This document shows positions 1-11,453 of a stretch of DNA of 64,000 nt, one piece after another; within the stretch, counting starts at the first letter, position 1, and each line of letters starts with the position of its first letter. The DNA is taken from positions 7,378,001 to 7,442,000 of the forward strand of contig BTRK01000003.1 of NCBI GenBank assembly GCA_036245805.1. The letters are read 5' to 3'. Source of the DNA: Pristionchus mayeri (lineage: Eukaryota > Nematoda > Chromadorea > Rhabditida > Neodiplogasteridae). A model generated the notes under the pieces. The model worked only from the letters and a program-made list of their open reading frames with translations, had not been told where the DNA came from and made no database searches. A program made the position numbers and the translations under genes.

Positions 1-260
1 CCGATGACGGCGACAACAGCGACAACTTGACACGCATAATATTCACTTGAGAGAGCCTAAGCGCTCCTCTTCTTTATTGTACGAATCATCACCTCAGCAA
101 ATATTTTTGCTCGTGTATTGCTTATCATAAATGTAATTGATATCACGAGAGTCACAAGTCGATAATGTCAATATGTGAAGAGTGGATATGTGAAGATCAT
201 CAAATTTGTTATTGATTTATCCCAAATAACTGCCCAGTATGAAGGATAGCTTGAGATAGG

Positions 261-434
261 GTTCTCTTGATGGAATTGGAATTCCAATAACTATTGGAAT
301 TCAATTAAAATAAAGATCATGTGTCGGTGAAACTCAACTGATTTGATCGATTTTTGAACAGATCGTTTAAAATGAACGGATGCAAAATCGTCCCTTATTG
401 GAATTCCAATAAAAATCAATTCCATCAAGAGAAC
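261..434. mobile_element. Short TIR element (MITE) in an intron
   Basis: The ends are inverted copies of GTTCTCTTGATGGAATTG. Both arms continue into a TTGGAATTCCAATA-type palindrome, giving a ~174-bp non-coding foldback element. It lies just 3' (minus strand) of the last exon that I can assign to the gene at 506-1464, so it is probably intronic. No transposase is encoded. Confidence 0.6.
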
Positions 435-505
435 TCTAATTTGAGAAAATCGCATCAATATTCGCCCATTGCCGATCGCCAAATCGCCGTAAAGTTGCCG
501 ACTAC

Positions 506-1464
506 CTCCCAGAACACGATGTTGACTCGTTCAGTGGTCAGACCGTAGACTGAAAAAAAACATCCTTCGACTCTACAGGAAACTGACTAGTTCTGGCATT
601 TTAACGCTAACCTGCATTTGCGAGTTTTTTTCATTATGACTTTCAGGTTTCAGTGTTCAAGGTGTACAATTATATTTCACGATCAGAAAAATCAAAACTC
701 ACAGTGTGCGATGCAATAGGAGAACAGGAAACCCGTGCCGAGTCCTACTATCATATGGCCGTGCCAACCCAGGGCTGAATATTGATTACACCATTTTAAT
801 AAAACATTTCGTTGATGTATGCTAATATCTTCATTCTTCGTGACCCCCCTTAGGTTTGACTTGAGATCGTGAGAATAATCAAATTCTTGCAAACCCATGT
901 ATACTCACGATGATAAAGGAACTCTGCATCTGACCCGACGCGAGCGAGGTCCTCTTCGTCTGCAATGTGTGAACCGGATTAAGTTCTTAATTCGCATTAA
1001 AGGAGGACTCCCGTGCGCTTGCACTTATTGTCTTTGCGTCAGGGTTAATGTTGAATGATTTAATTGAACCACAACTCAATTCTGAATAGAGATTTCAAAA
1101 TCTCAATTTCGAAAATGAGTTACGGTTTACGATTGGCTAGAAACTGCGTTGTCAATTTGTCATGAGTACAGTTACAGCTCTAAACATAACAATCCTGATA
1201 ATGCCATTATTCTGCATCTATAAAAGTCTGAATGAAATGCAGTTCAGATATCGGAAGGAATTACATACTGTTAAACAAAACACCGTGAAAAAGAACGAAA
1301 AAACGACAAAGACATTCCAATTTCAGAAACTGATGCATTAAAAATTATCTCACTCGGGACAATCCCGTGCTTTCTGAAGTAGAACTTGAGGAGTGGATCG
1401 AGATTGTTGACATTGGTCGATCTTCCCTTCGAGCCGCCCTTTGAGGCGCTAGCGGCGGCGAAAA
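506..1464 (-). CDS. Unrecognised membrane protein gene, four internal exons
   Basis: Four minus-strand exons join in a single frame: 1354-1464, 909-959, 703-774 and 506-549. Each has an AG acceptor and GT donor, and the phases run 1-1-1-0. The first exon encodes a Ser/Gly/Lys-rich stretch followed by DPLLKFYFRKHGIVP. The second is acidic (EEDLARVGSDAEFLYH). The third is a hydrophobic helix (MIVGLGTGFLFSYCIAH), so one membrane span is likely. The start and stop are not located. A candidate first exon begins at the ATG complement at 1786 (MDDDTDSSRYEDAPSVE), but its donor phase does not fit cleanly. I do not recognise the family. The phase agreement over four exons is the main support. Confidence 0.6.
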
Positions 1465-2186
1465 CTGAGTAAAATTTCACATTAGGATTACGTGAACCGT
1501 TTCAATTTCTCCTAATTATGAACTCTCTTCTCAAATCATCCCATTATAATTATAAGGTGTGTTTGGTAATTGTTGGCATGGTAGAAGACATGGCGTGAAT
1601 TTTCGGCTCCTCCAAGCCAATATTTTTGTTTTCGGCACTTCATGGAATCTAAGGAAGAGATAATTTGTAAAATAATAACATTTTATTGTTTTTGGCACCT
1701 TCATCACACAACTTCTCGATCGCCTTCTCGGTTCTCTCCACGGAAGGAGCGTCCTCGTAGCGGGAGGAATCTGTATCGTCGTCCATGAGGGATGGGGGTT
1801 GGATAGGGAGAATGAATGCCATCTCCCCTGTCTTTCTTCTCTTATTTCTCCTAGCAGTTGTTAGGAGAACGCTTTGATGGAGTCCCCCCTCTTCCTGAGG
1901 CGAGTGGGGAAGGATGACGACTCACTCTTCCCTTTTCTGTCCTCTTGCTAGGAGGAACAGTCCGTTTCCCTTGGAGTCCATCCCTCTCTTAATCCCGGAG
2001 AGGAAGAAAGGTGAAGGAAAGAAGCAGCTATACAATTTCGATTGCGTTTTAGGAAATATTAATACTTTATGAGCAGAGGACATGGTTGATGATAAATATT
2101 TATCATGAAAGTGGCAATCGAATGAAATTCAACGATCAATGTAAATGCATAGAATGCAACGTTGATAATTTGTTTGATGGTCTCCA

Positions 2187-2964
2187 TCAGATCCGAGGAT
2201 AGAACACGACGAGACCTGAAATTGGTAAGAAAACACCGTTTCTTAATATTTTGATATTTTACATAGACAGTAAATACTCACCAGCCCCAAGGATGCAACT
2301 AGCAAAAGCACTGAAGAAGCCAGTCATCGCAAAGAGGAAGAACTCGTCTTCTGTATTGGATGACACTGAACAAAAAAGTATATCATGATTGACTTTTCGT
2401 TCGACTTACCGACAATTCTGAATACAGAATAGGCGAAAACGAGGAACAAAGCGACCATTATCTGCATGATCACGCGTGCCCCTGGATTGAGTAAGTATGA
2501 CACTAGGTCGGATGAGAACCCACTGGATGAGAACCAACAATAGTACTCTTCTCCAGCATGTTCACAATAGCTTGCTAACGGGGGAAAAATTACCTACAGA
2601 AGGGCCCATTTTTGGTTCTCATCCGACGGATATCATCAATCAGTTTCCTAACAGGCACTCGACGATCGAGCAGTTGTGCTATTTTCACTCATAACTTCAT
2701 CGATAAACTCACATCGCGGTTGTACCACACGGACTACGCCTCGTCCAACATTAATCGAGAGAACTGAAACATAGTTATCTCAAGCAAAATACCACTCTCC
2801 AAGGTAATCACATGAATCATGCAGTATTCCTTGTTGAAGCAAACATGCGAGCAAGATGAAACCAGTTGAAACAACTCACATTCCTCTATGTTCTTCCTCA
2901 TATACTCCCTTCGCTGCTGCATTTCCTGCTCAAGTTCTTCTTCGGTAATAGTACGGTCGTACAT
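2187..2964 (-). CDS. Small two-helix membrane protein, five exons
   Basis: A complete five-exon model fits in phase on the minus strand: 2880-2964, 2713-2763, 2410-2481, 2282-2365 and 2187-2215. It encodes about 106 residues. The start is the ATG complement at 2962-2964. The N-terminus is charged and probably helical (TITEEELEQEMQQRREY). Two hydrophobic segments follow, IMQIMVALFLVFAYSVF and FFLFAMTGFFSAFASCILGA, and the protein ends soon after VVFYPRI. It is therefore likely a small integral membrane protein with a cytosolic charged head. The 229-bp intron 2 contains a MITE copy (2499-2632). The family is not recognised. It sits in the same orientation as its neighbours at 506-1464 and 4109-4666. 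Confidence 0.72.
2499..2632. mobile_element. MITE, CACTAGGTCGGATGA family, copy 1
   Basis: It begins CACTAGGTCGGATGAGAACC and ends with the near-inverted GGTTCTCATCCGACGG. The same TIR occurs at 11655, 12013, 13365, 28273 and 54008. It lies wholly inside intron 2 of the minus-strand gene at 2187-2964. Confidence 0.65.
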
Positions 2965-3454
2965 GGGAATTGGGATTGAGAGGAGAGGATAGATAGTGTA
3001 ATGGGGGATGGGCTAGCTCCGCTCTTCCTTCTCTTTTTGCCGTTACCAGGAGGAACGGGCGCTTTAGCTAGCCGCCAAAGAGACTCATCTCGAAGATCAC
3101 ACTTTACGGGGGCATTTGATGATATGAGTAATAATTTTGATTGCTAATTTCAGGAACACCAGTTTCGATCTTCATTCAATTATCTTTATACCTCTGGAAT
3201 TGCATACAAATACCAACTGCAAAGTCCGTAAAACTGTGGGACACCCTGATTATACCAACTCTCATCCGCAATATATGTCCCAAATCACGACGAGGCCGAT
3301 GCAGATGCCTTGAAATGATTAATTTTGATTTTTAATCGTCATTTTGCTATCGTCAGCATATCAATATAAGATATCAAGTTTTAGTAGGCTCGAGTCTTCA
3401 GACTGGCCGAAGAGAATATTTCGCGAAGCCATTACAAGGCGACCAAGAATGGAG

Positions 3455-3709
3455 TCAAGTGAAGCGCGCGAGCGAAATTGGACGGTATTTGGTTTCCCCC
3501 AACTGTAAATATGATATTAACAGCAGAAGTTCGAAAGAAGGGAGATAATATTCAGGTGGACTTTTCGCCAATTTTCGCGCATGTTGTTTCTCGAGCTTCT
3601 CCATTACAAGCTCGTCGTCCAAAGTCATACAGTCGGCCATGAGTCTCGGAATGACAAAACGAAAGGAAAGGGGAACAACCAAAGGTACTCTTCGTACTCC
3701 TTCTCTCAC
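3455..3709 (-). CDS. Possible small gene start, low support
   Basis: A minus-strand open frame contains a charged segment starting at the ATG complement 3638-3640 (MADCMTLDDELVMEKLEKQ). It resembles in character, not in alignable sequence, the acidic N-terminal exons near 1786 and 2964. All three have similar pyrimidine-rich leader DNA upstream. A donor GTCCACC and an acceptor at about 3504 would allow a two-exon peptide, but neither is convincing. This may be a decayed tandem duplicate. Confidence 0.25.
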   Translation of the reverse strand: MREGVRRVPLVVPLSFRFVIPRLMADCMTLDDELVMEKLEKQHARKLAKSPPEYYLPSFELLLLISYLQLGETKYRPISLARFT

Positions 3710-4108
3710 TCTCCCTTTGTTGTCAGGAGATACAGGGCGTTGTGATGTATCCCAACCCAGGAAACAAAGTTAGAAGTAATACAACTGTACATATTTCGTA
3801 ATTTCTTTGGAATTGGTGTTTACTACATTTCCAGCTAAATGTTGCAAAAATAATAACAATCAAGAAATGACATGGGCGATTGGGAGTAAGTGGAATGCAT
3901 AGGATTCGAGGATAAGCAGATTAGGAAAAACATCAATCCCTTGCATAACTTATACCTTCTCTGCATTCACTAGTACTATTGGACTTGTATTGCTCATGCA
4001 AGGTAAGAACGAAGAAACGGCATGCATTTATATTCGGCAATTGCGGTGTGTAACCAAGTTGTGTAGTAAAGTACTCGCAGATTAACATATTAGAAAAAAA
4101 AGAGTAAA

Positions 4109-4666
4109 TTAGCACGAGTCATGTGTTTCTTCTACTCGTTCATCCGGTACAGGCTCGCATTTATCAAAGATGCATGTGATGATTCCTGTGCACATATATC
4201 ATTTTCAAAAAAAAAATTACTGTAGTATGCAATTCCATTACCGATCACAATGCAGACCATGATACAGAGACCTGTGAGAATGCCCACTGCCAGAATAGCT
4301 GGATGTATGCCGGTCAACTCATACGTAAAGACTGAAATCAAATTAGAAATGGCTTCACAACAAATCACTTCAGGATCATGCTCTGTCGGTAATTGTGTTA
4401 TAATTTTCAGATTCTCCAGAGACATGCTTGAATAATTTGATGTGTAGCTCCTGAGAGTATCATCTATTTAGAGCACTTAAAACCTTTTCGAAAACAACCT
4501 AAAATTAACTGACGATTGATACCCTAGAACCATCGTGAAATACAAGAAATGTGCGAACGCTTCATTATTGATAACTTACAAGTCAAGCAGAACACGCCAA
4601 ACACGATCACGAAAATACCAACGCAAAAGAGGATGGCGTCACATACTTTTGAGCAAGGGCTGTTTC
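4109..4666 (-). CDS. Two-helix membrane protein, paralogue A (5' end missing)
   Basis: Three minus-strand exons join in phase: 4580-4666 (87 nt), 4242-4331 (90 nt) and 4109-4185 with stop. The first encodes CSKVCDAILFCVGIFVIVFG, the second an extracytoplasmic turn with TGIHP and a second helix (ILTGLCIMVCIVIG). The last is a short acidic tail (CEPVPDERVEETHDSC). A start exon was not found upstream, so the model is partial. It is clearly paralogous to 8231-8678: the first exon has the same length and phase, and SK-(VL)-C-(DN)-AI and HP are shared. The family is not recognised. Confidence 0.62.
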
Positions 4667-4996
4667 CTGAAAAAAAGTACACCTTATGATAATATGTGCG
4701 CTATCACATATGTACACATTTCCATACCTAGAGACCAAGGCGTAATTGAAATGTTATATCATACGAACTAAGCTCCAACCCTCGTTGAGGTCTACATACT
4801 AGTGTTGGCCATTTGACGATATTTTACTCAGAATCATACTGCAGCCCATGAAGTACTTGAAAAACGTTCAACAGAAAATAAAGAGAAAAACACGATACAG
4901 GCTGAACTGATCCCATAGGCCCTAGGTCAAATGAGTACTATGATATCATATCGATTTTTATATCATTTTTCATTTATCAAATGCGGCGTGACGTCA

Positions 4997-7445
4997 TATC
5001 AGGTTGTTGCATAAGTCTTGATCGTTTTTTTAGAGCTAAGTTTCAAGCCATATATTTCGCTTCGACCAAACGACTATGCTTTTATTTGGTAATATATTAG
5101 GCTGTCAGGAAAGTAATTGTAGATTTGGACCTTGATGCATGAACCATCGTAAAATCAAATTCGATAAAGATCTCAAGCTAGCTTTCTAGTGCATATTAGG
5201 GGTTGACTTGGCCAATATATCCATGTGCACAAATCGCTTCATGTTTTTTTTGGTTTCCGAAAAATTCAAGTTTTGCGATATGTGACATTTTCTCTATTTT
5301 CTGAAAATATTTTTCGAAACTCTTTTTTTGGGGGAATAATGGCTATAACTTTTCACATAGTGTAATGAGAAGCCCTTCGCAGTTCTTTCGAAAATTAGTT
5401 CTAAGGCCGTTCTTGCCTCAACTTGGCATGATTTACATTCCATTTAATTCAACTCCTATCGAGTTAACACTTTTCAAGCGATAATGTTTCCTGCATCGAA
5501 GATTATTCAGACTGTCTTCTTCATAAGTGCGCTTCCATGATACACTATGGAGCTACCTATTATTGATAAACATTTCAACTCTTGCCTTTTCTACTTTTAG
5601 AAAACATGGATTTTCAGGATTGTTGAATAAAGGTCAACATAGCCAAAATTTCGACTTTTGGTGTACGTAGAATGAACACATTTCCTCAAAAGTGAGATAT
5701 CCTCTGACTTAGCTCAGCCGAATACTGGTAGATAAAGAGTAGCTCGAGCATGTAACCACAAAATTTGGGACTTTTCACCAATGCGGGAATCAGGAAGTTG
5801 TCATATAGTCGAATTTCGACGCTCAAATTTCAGTTTCAGGGTAGTGAAAGCTGCATGTTTTAATAGAAGTATTGCAAACACATATAAATACAATTTTAAG
5901 CTGAGCAAGAAAGGTGTTTTTAGGGTTACTGCATTTGGTTTCCATACGTTTATTGTTACGGGTACAGGCACAGTTCAAGTATTTGTGAGGACTTTCCGTA
6001 AGGGGCAATGTCACTAATGACTGAATTTTCAGACAGGCCTTTCGTTACAGCTCAGAGTGCTATGTTATATTGTATGGTGCGTATGTCGTACTTTTCGCAA
6101 ATGACAAAAAAATTTGCCATATCTTAGTTCTCCCTGAATTGCTAGGCCAAAATGATATCAGAGCAACTCTGCATTGATCTATTTTTTTGACTCCAACCTG
6201 TATCCTCATTACCAAATGGAAAGGCTTGAACAAATGTGCGATGGAAAGAGTATCCAAGGACTCAACTAGTATACACATCAATATGGTAGGTGGGAGGAAA
6301 CAAAGGACGGGGTTTCTCAGAATCGAAAATTCGAAAATCTACAATTACTTTCCTGACAACCTGATAGTTTAGTAGTATACTTGCTTATTATTGCTTATTA
6401 TGTTGTTGAAATTAATCATACAAGCGTTCAAAGCTATAACTAGTAACTTTAGAATAGGAAACTTCTGATAATAAATTTGCTTTCCTCCGAGATGGAACAA
6501 CTTCATTAGGAATGACCATAACAAAATCCCAAAACTCGTGATTAGGAGTGCTCATTGCTCTTTCAAAACGTATGTTGAACATGGATCTAGCTTCATCCAA
6601 TCCGGAGAAAACTGATTTCGAATTTGACCGCTTTCTCTGAACAGTGCCATAACAAGGCAAAATAGAAATATTGATATTCTCGTAAAATAGCAAATTGAAA
6701 AATCAAAAATTAGAAGTTATCAGATTGTTATCAAATATTCCAGTTTTGGGTAGATAATATTTACAATCTTTATGTCAAATCTGATTTATTTCCCAATATT
6801 TTACATATAGTGATAGATAGGAGAAGGGTTGCTCGTTCAGATAACCACCTTACTTCCTGCACTCAATTGATGCTTGAGATTTAAATTAAGGAATGTGTCG
6901 ATTTTGATACCATTATTTCCACCATAAATTTTGGAATTCGCAATCAGATCAATGCAATAATATCACTTCTTTAAACCAAAACAGCAAATTGGTCAATATG
7001 ACTGTTAATTATTTCTGAGACATTTAGATATCCCAACCTCAAATAACCAGAGTTCGATAAAATAAACATTTTTGATCCGTAACATAGTGGATTGTTACGG
7101 AATGAAGTTCAATTTTCTGCAATGTGCAATGTTTTGCAAACGCCGTAATTGTACTAAAGTATCATGTATTCACTGATATTTTATATAGTGGCTTAAGTTT
7201 GGCGATATCATCGCTCTCCATTGAGATATGACTCCACAAAATGTCAACCCCACGACTCCAGTTGACAGCCTATTACTGTGTGTTGTGCCCATCAGAAAGA
7301 TTCGATAGCTTTGATCTAACGTGCACTAGGAAGCACATGAATGTACTATTAATATAAGAACAACTAGATGCCGCTCATTGAAATAAGAACTCCTACATGA
7401 TAACTGAGTGCAAAAAACTATCAAAACTTATGCAACAACCTAATA
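4997..7445. mobile_element. Mariner-type non-autonomous element X, with a nested insertion
   Basis: The left end reads TATCAGGTTGTTGCATAAG and the right end is its inverted near-copy. TA lies at both outer edges, as expected for Tc1/mariner insertion. The element is 2,449 bp including a nested 1.27-kb element at 5095-6366. No transposase motif is visible. An open frame at 6412-6693 (minus) shows no recognisable domain. The TIR matches that of the element at 54199-55468. Confidence 0.68.
5095..6366. mobile_element. Tc1/mariner-type element Y nested in element X
   Basis: Inverted ends TATTAGGCTGTCAGGAAAGT (left) and their complement (right) are flanked by TA and span 1,272 bp. The short open frames inside carry no DDE motif, so it is a non-autonomous or decayed copy. 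A second, truncated copy of its left part lies at 26728-27170. Confidence 0.65.
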
Positions 7446-8230
7446 GTTCTTCCGACATATTGTCATTCCATACCTTTAGGAATCTCCTCCTTTTTCCACT
7501 ACAAGTTCGCAGACTGAGGTCGTGATGTCCTTAATGACCCATAAACAGTACTATTTCAGTTAATTAGAATTTAAATAATTAAGTAATAAATGCAATAAAA
7601 AATAAACATATTGTAAGCGAAAGAAAAAGATATATGAACTAGACAGGGGAATGATGCGAGGTACAGACTGAACATAAGACGTTGTGGCACTTGCCTCATT
7701 TCATAAACGCAGACATGTACGAGTAGGCTTTATTGGGCAGTCGAGACAAGAAAGAACATCACTAAACGATAAATCACGACTGCGAAATGAAATGTGTACT
7801 CCAATACTGTACCAATTGTAATTCGCTGTACATGACATATTTGTTGAGTGAAAATTATGATGTCCTAATAACATGTTTTACCAGATACGCTCTTTGTGGT
7901 GTGCTCTCATTTCGTGTTGTAAAGTATTAACAATTTATCACAGGAGGAAGAACAAAATTACACAAATATAAGAGTGAAGCAACATGATTCAGTTGTTTCT
8001 TGTACTCATTTCGTCTGCATATATTCGATTATGAGGGTGAAGCAAACCGCCATTCCTGTGTGATTATTTTTTTTAAAACTATGTTTACTTTATCGTTTCA
8101 ATGTTCTTTTCAGAGATTTGTTGGATATGCATTCCACGTGCGCTACCTCATGAGCGTTTCATCTGTTCAGAGCTCTTGAAGCATGTTCGAAAGAAACAAT
8201 TACAACCTTAGTTTTACAGCATCAGGTAGT
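7446..8230. other. AT-rich spacer, no gene seen
   Basis: This is AT-rich DNA between the nested mariner elements and paralogue B. I found no coding exon, structured repeat or RNA gene that I can support. Confidence 0.5.
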
Positions 8231-8678
8231 TTAAGTAACGGAAAAAATGCAGCCCAAGATGACGAGGACTATGATAGATCCCACGACGCGAAGATCTGGA
8301 TGCATGTCAGTCATCACTTGGATAGAGTCTAAAATTAAATTAGGAATGGTTTCAAAATAGGAAAAATCGGTTTGGGTATTTACCATTTACGTATCCCTAA
8401 TTGCATATCAGATCAGATAGATATAGTTCATAGAATGTCTTTCCCATCCATCACAAATCAATTGTGACGTTTTGGCTGATTTCATTATTAGGGTTGGCTA
8501 TTCGGAGTTCCTATCACAATTCCTAGTCCACGCATTGCGATATCGCAATTCTGCTCCGAATAACCAACTCTATTCATCACTGATAACTTACAAGTGATGG
8601 TGATCAACAAGAGCAAGACTTCGACAAAACCAACAGAGATGGTGATGGCGTTACATAATTTTGATCCAGTGATGTACC
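8231..8678 (-). CDS. Two-helix membrane protein, paralogue B (5' end missing)
   Basis: Two minus-strand exons join in phase: 8592-8678 (87 nt) and 8231-8328. The first encodes GSKLCNAITISVGFVEVLLL and continues hydrophobic. The second has TDMHPDLRVVG followed by a helix (SIIVLVILGCIFSVT) and a stop. Exon 1 has exactly the length and phase of exon 1 in paralogue A (4580-4666). The acidic C-terminal tail of A is absent: either a donor at GTTACT is used and a third exon was missed, or B is truncated. The start exon was not identified. Confidence 0.58.
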
Positions 8679-8699
8679 CTTAAAAGAGATACCGTATGA

Positions 8700-10970
8700 T
8701 AATATGTGCTCTACCACGCAAACATTTCGGCACTTCTTCGGTTGATGGTCACCCCATAATCTCCCTCATCTAGCAAACTCATTTGTAGTCATCATTCCAT
8801 GTTTTGTCGACTACTCAAACCCTCAATCATGGGCTGACATGGCAAAAGAAAGTTGGGGTGGCCATAATTCTCCAGTTTTGGTTCAAGTTTCAGGCTTAAT
8901 TTCGGATATTGTTCAGGTGTTATGCATAGCCCACGTTCTTGTCCGCTTACTAGAACAGCTGACATAAGACAATTTCAAATAGCATGCCATACGAGGCAAG
9001 ACGCGATACACAGATATATCAAGGGAAATGCAATCACAATCGAGTCGCGCGAGTGTGAGCCGACCTATCAGATAAGGACACTTCTCTCATCTCATTCCAT
9101 ACTTCTGGTCTCTCCGTTTTCTTGTTCTACCATCATTCTAATACAGAGCTTTTAGAGGTCTGGGGTACTGAAGGAAAGAGAGGGAGAAATCTGCGCGTTT
9201 CTCTATTGATTTCTTCAGTCGCAGTTTGCCTCTCTTCTCGATAAATAATATCATACAGAGGAAGGGGAGTTCCTGCAATGCAATGAACGCGTCGAAAGAG
9301 TAGACCGATCAAATGATTGAATTTGTTTATTTCCCAGTGTTGTTTTCCTCATCCATGTAGAACGTTTCCCAATGCATGAACCTACGCATATAAGCCACTT
9401 GTAAACGCTCACGCCCCTCACCTTTCATTGATCACTGGTCTGTCTGAATGCTCTGCTCGATGTTTCGTTGTCGACCATCGCACTTTCCGCTGCAGAATCT
9501 CATAGATCTTTTCTAAATAATTCCTTATTAAAGCGGGACTATCAGCAAAACTAGCTAGGACAAACTGACAACGCAGTTTCGAGACAATACCAAACCGTAA
9601 CGTATTTTCAAAAATCCGATTTTGAAATATATATTCGGAATTGAGTCACGGTTCAATTTATTCATTCAAAATTGGCCCTGACGCACAGGCAGCGAGTGAG
9701 AGAGCACGCGACTTGAAGATAGTTATCTCCCTATTTGAACCATATTTGAACCAGGCGTGTTTTGAAGAAAATCCTACTTTAACATTTGACTTCACGCACT
9801 TGCATTCAATACGTGTCGATTTAGTACCACATTCTCCGTTAACAAGCTAATATTTTGGTAAATGTATGCCCATTTATTGTATCAGTTCAGTAATAACATA
9901 ACTCACGAAGTAATTTTAAATTATGATGATTAATTGATGTATCTTTGTATGATAATTCACTGAGTGTAGATCGGTGAAACTGAAAAGTCGAATAATGTAT
10001 GAGATACGTCAATTCGCAAAATAAGAAAAAAAAGGAAACGACCGTAAAGTACTTGCTGATCTTTCGAAAACGAGGAGTAATGCGGGTTAGTAGAGTTCGC
10101 AATTCGGGAAATCCTCAGATAATTTTACACTCTGACAATACATATTTCTATCGACCGATCAATCGAACAGACACTGAAAAGACAATAACCCGAATTCCGA
10201 ACTGTACTGGATAGACAGAGGGGGGTAAACAAGAAAATACGACAACACTCAATGGTTCCTTTATATTCCTAGTTTTCAATGTGCTCACTATTGCTTGAAA
10301 CATGAAGTTGATATCATAACCATTTAACGAGAAAGAGCATACAGTTGAAGACAAATATAAGGAAATTTAGAATGATCGATAAGAGAAAAACTGAAGATAT
10401 GAAATAAGAACCGGGCAGATTTCTCTGCTCTCCCTGCCATTCCCTTGAGAAGCATTTCCCAGCTGATAAAATAGAGCGAAAATGTGTAGTAACGGTGACT
10501 CAGCGGGCGGCTTTGCAATGAAAGGCATTCATCTATCGTTGGTGAAAGGGTGCCGAGAGGAGAGGGGAGGGGGCTGGGAAAAGATACAAGATGGTCAGAC
10601 GGACTGAATATGAAAGTGACATTTCTCGTTGAGTTGTCGTTTAGAACCATACAATCGTTACTCAGATAACAGGAAGAAAGAAAAGATAGAGATACTCTCA
10701 TTTTTCAGTTCAACGAAATACTCCCGGAGTTGGTACGAATTGTTTGGCAAGTTCAAAATCTAAGGAAAATAAATTCAGATATTGCAATTCGCGTTACAGC
10801 GTATTTGAAGAAGAATTTCATACACATAAATTGACAACTCCATTCCTGTCCTCTATACAGTTTAACATTTCAAGAACATTGTATTGTTTTTTTCGATTGT
10901 TACACTTTTCTTTTAAACAAACTTCTTTGGTCTACTTTCCAGAGCTCTGATATGGAGGGACAACACACAC
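8700..10970. other. Gene-poor stretch with dispersed repeats
   Basis: No exon series could be assembled here. The segment 9520-9800 is a diverged copy of 20955-21215. The 125-aa open frame at 10324-10701 (minus) has no recognisable features and is more likely chance. Confidence 0.45.
9520..9800 (+). repeat. Dispersed repeat, copy 1 of a direct pair
   Basis: It shares long blocks with 20955-21215, including TTAAAGCGGGACTATCAG, GATTTTGAAATAT and GAGAGAGCACGCGACTTGAA, in the same order and orientation. No open frame is conserved between the copies, so it is probably non-coding transposon sequence. Confidence 0.6.
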
Positions 10971-11234
10971 TACCGCTGACTGAAATAACAGAACATTTCA
11001 CGTTCGCGTTGCCAAGTCGGCGCCCTCCCCTTTTGTGTGCGCTCCCACCAGCATGACAGAGCGAGAGATCATGCGAACCGAGGAGAGCACTTGCCGATTT
11101 GGCATCACTAGTTCACGTGGTTTCCCCTGATCCCTGGTTCAATCACCACACCACCTTCTGTTCAAATAAGCAAGCGTATTTGTCAGGAGTAGCGCTGGCT
11201 TCGTGGGAAGCTGAATCTCTTCATTCTGCGGACT

Positions 11235-11316
11235 GAGCAATCGTCTGAATCTCGTCAGTTTGCCCGCTCTCTCGTCTCTCTGACCGGCGAGAGAGCGAAG
11301 AGAGTCTGACGATTGA
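11235..11316. repeat. Palindromic hairpin repeat (CTCTCTCG family)
   Basis: GCAATCGTCTGA at the left pairs with TCTGACGATTG at the right. CTCTCTCGTC / GGCGAGAGAGCG flanks a short loop containing TGACCGG. It is one of at least nine related hairpins in the window. Confidence 0.6.
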
Positions 11317-11453
11317 TCTAAGCGCTCTCTCAGCGGTATGGTTGGCGAGAAAGTGCTCCGAATGAGGAGGTCATTTCCCGAGAAGCACTCCCTACCCGGA
11401 TGTTCAAAACTGAAAAACTAACGGGATATATCCCACGTTTCTCATCTTCTGCC

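Noticed and set aside
10324..10701. 125-aa minus-strand frame
   Set aside because: There are no recognisable motifs, the composition is low-information and there are no neighbouring exons.
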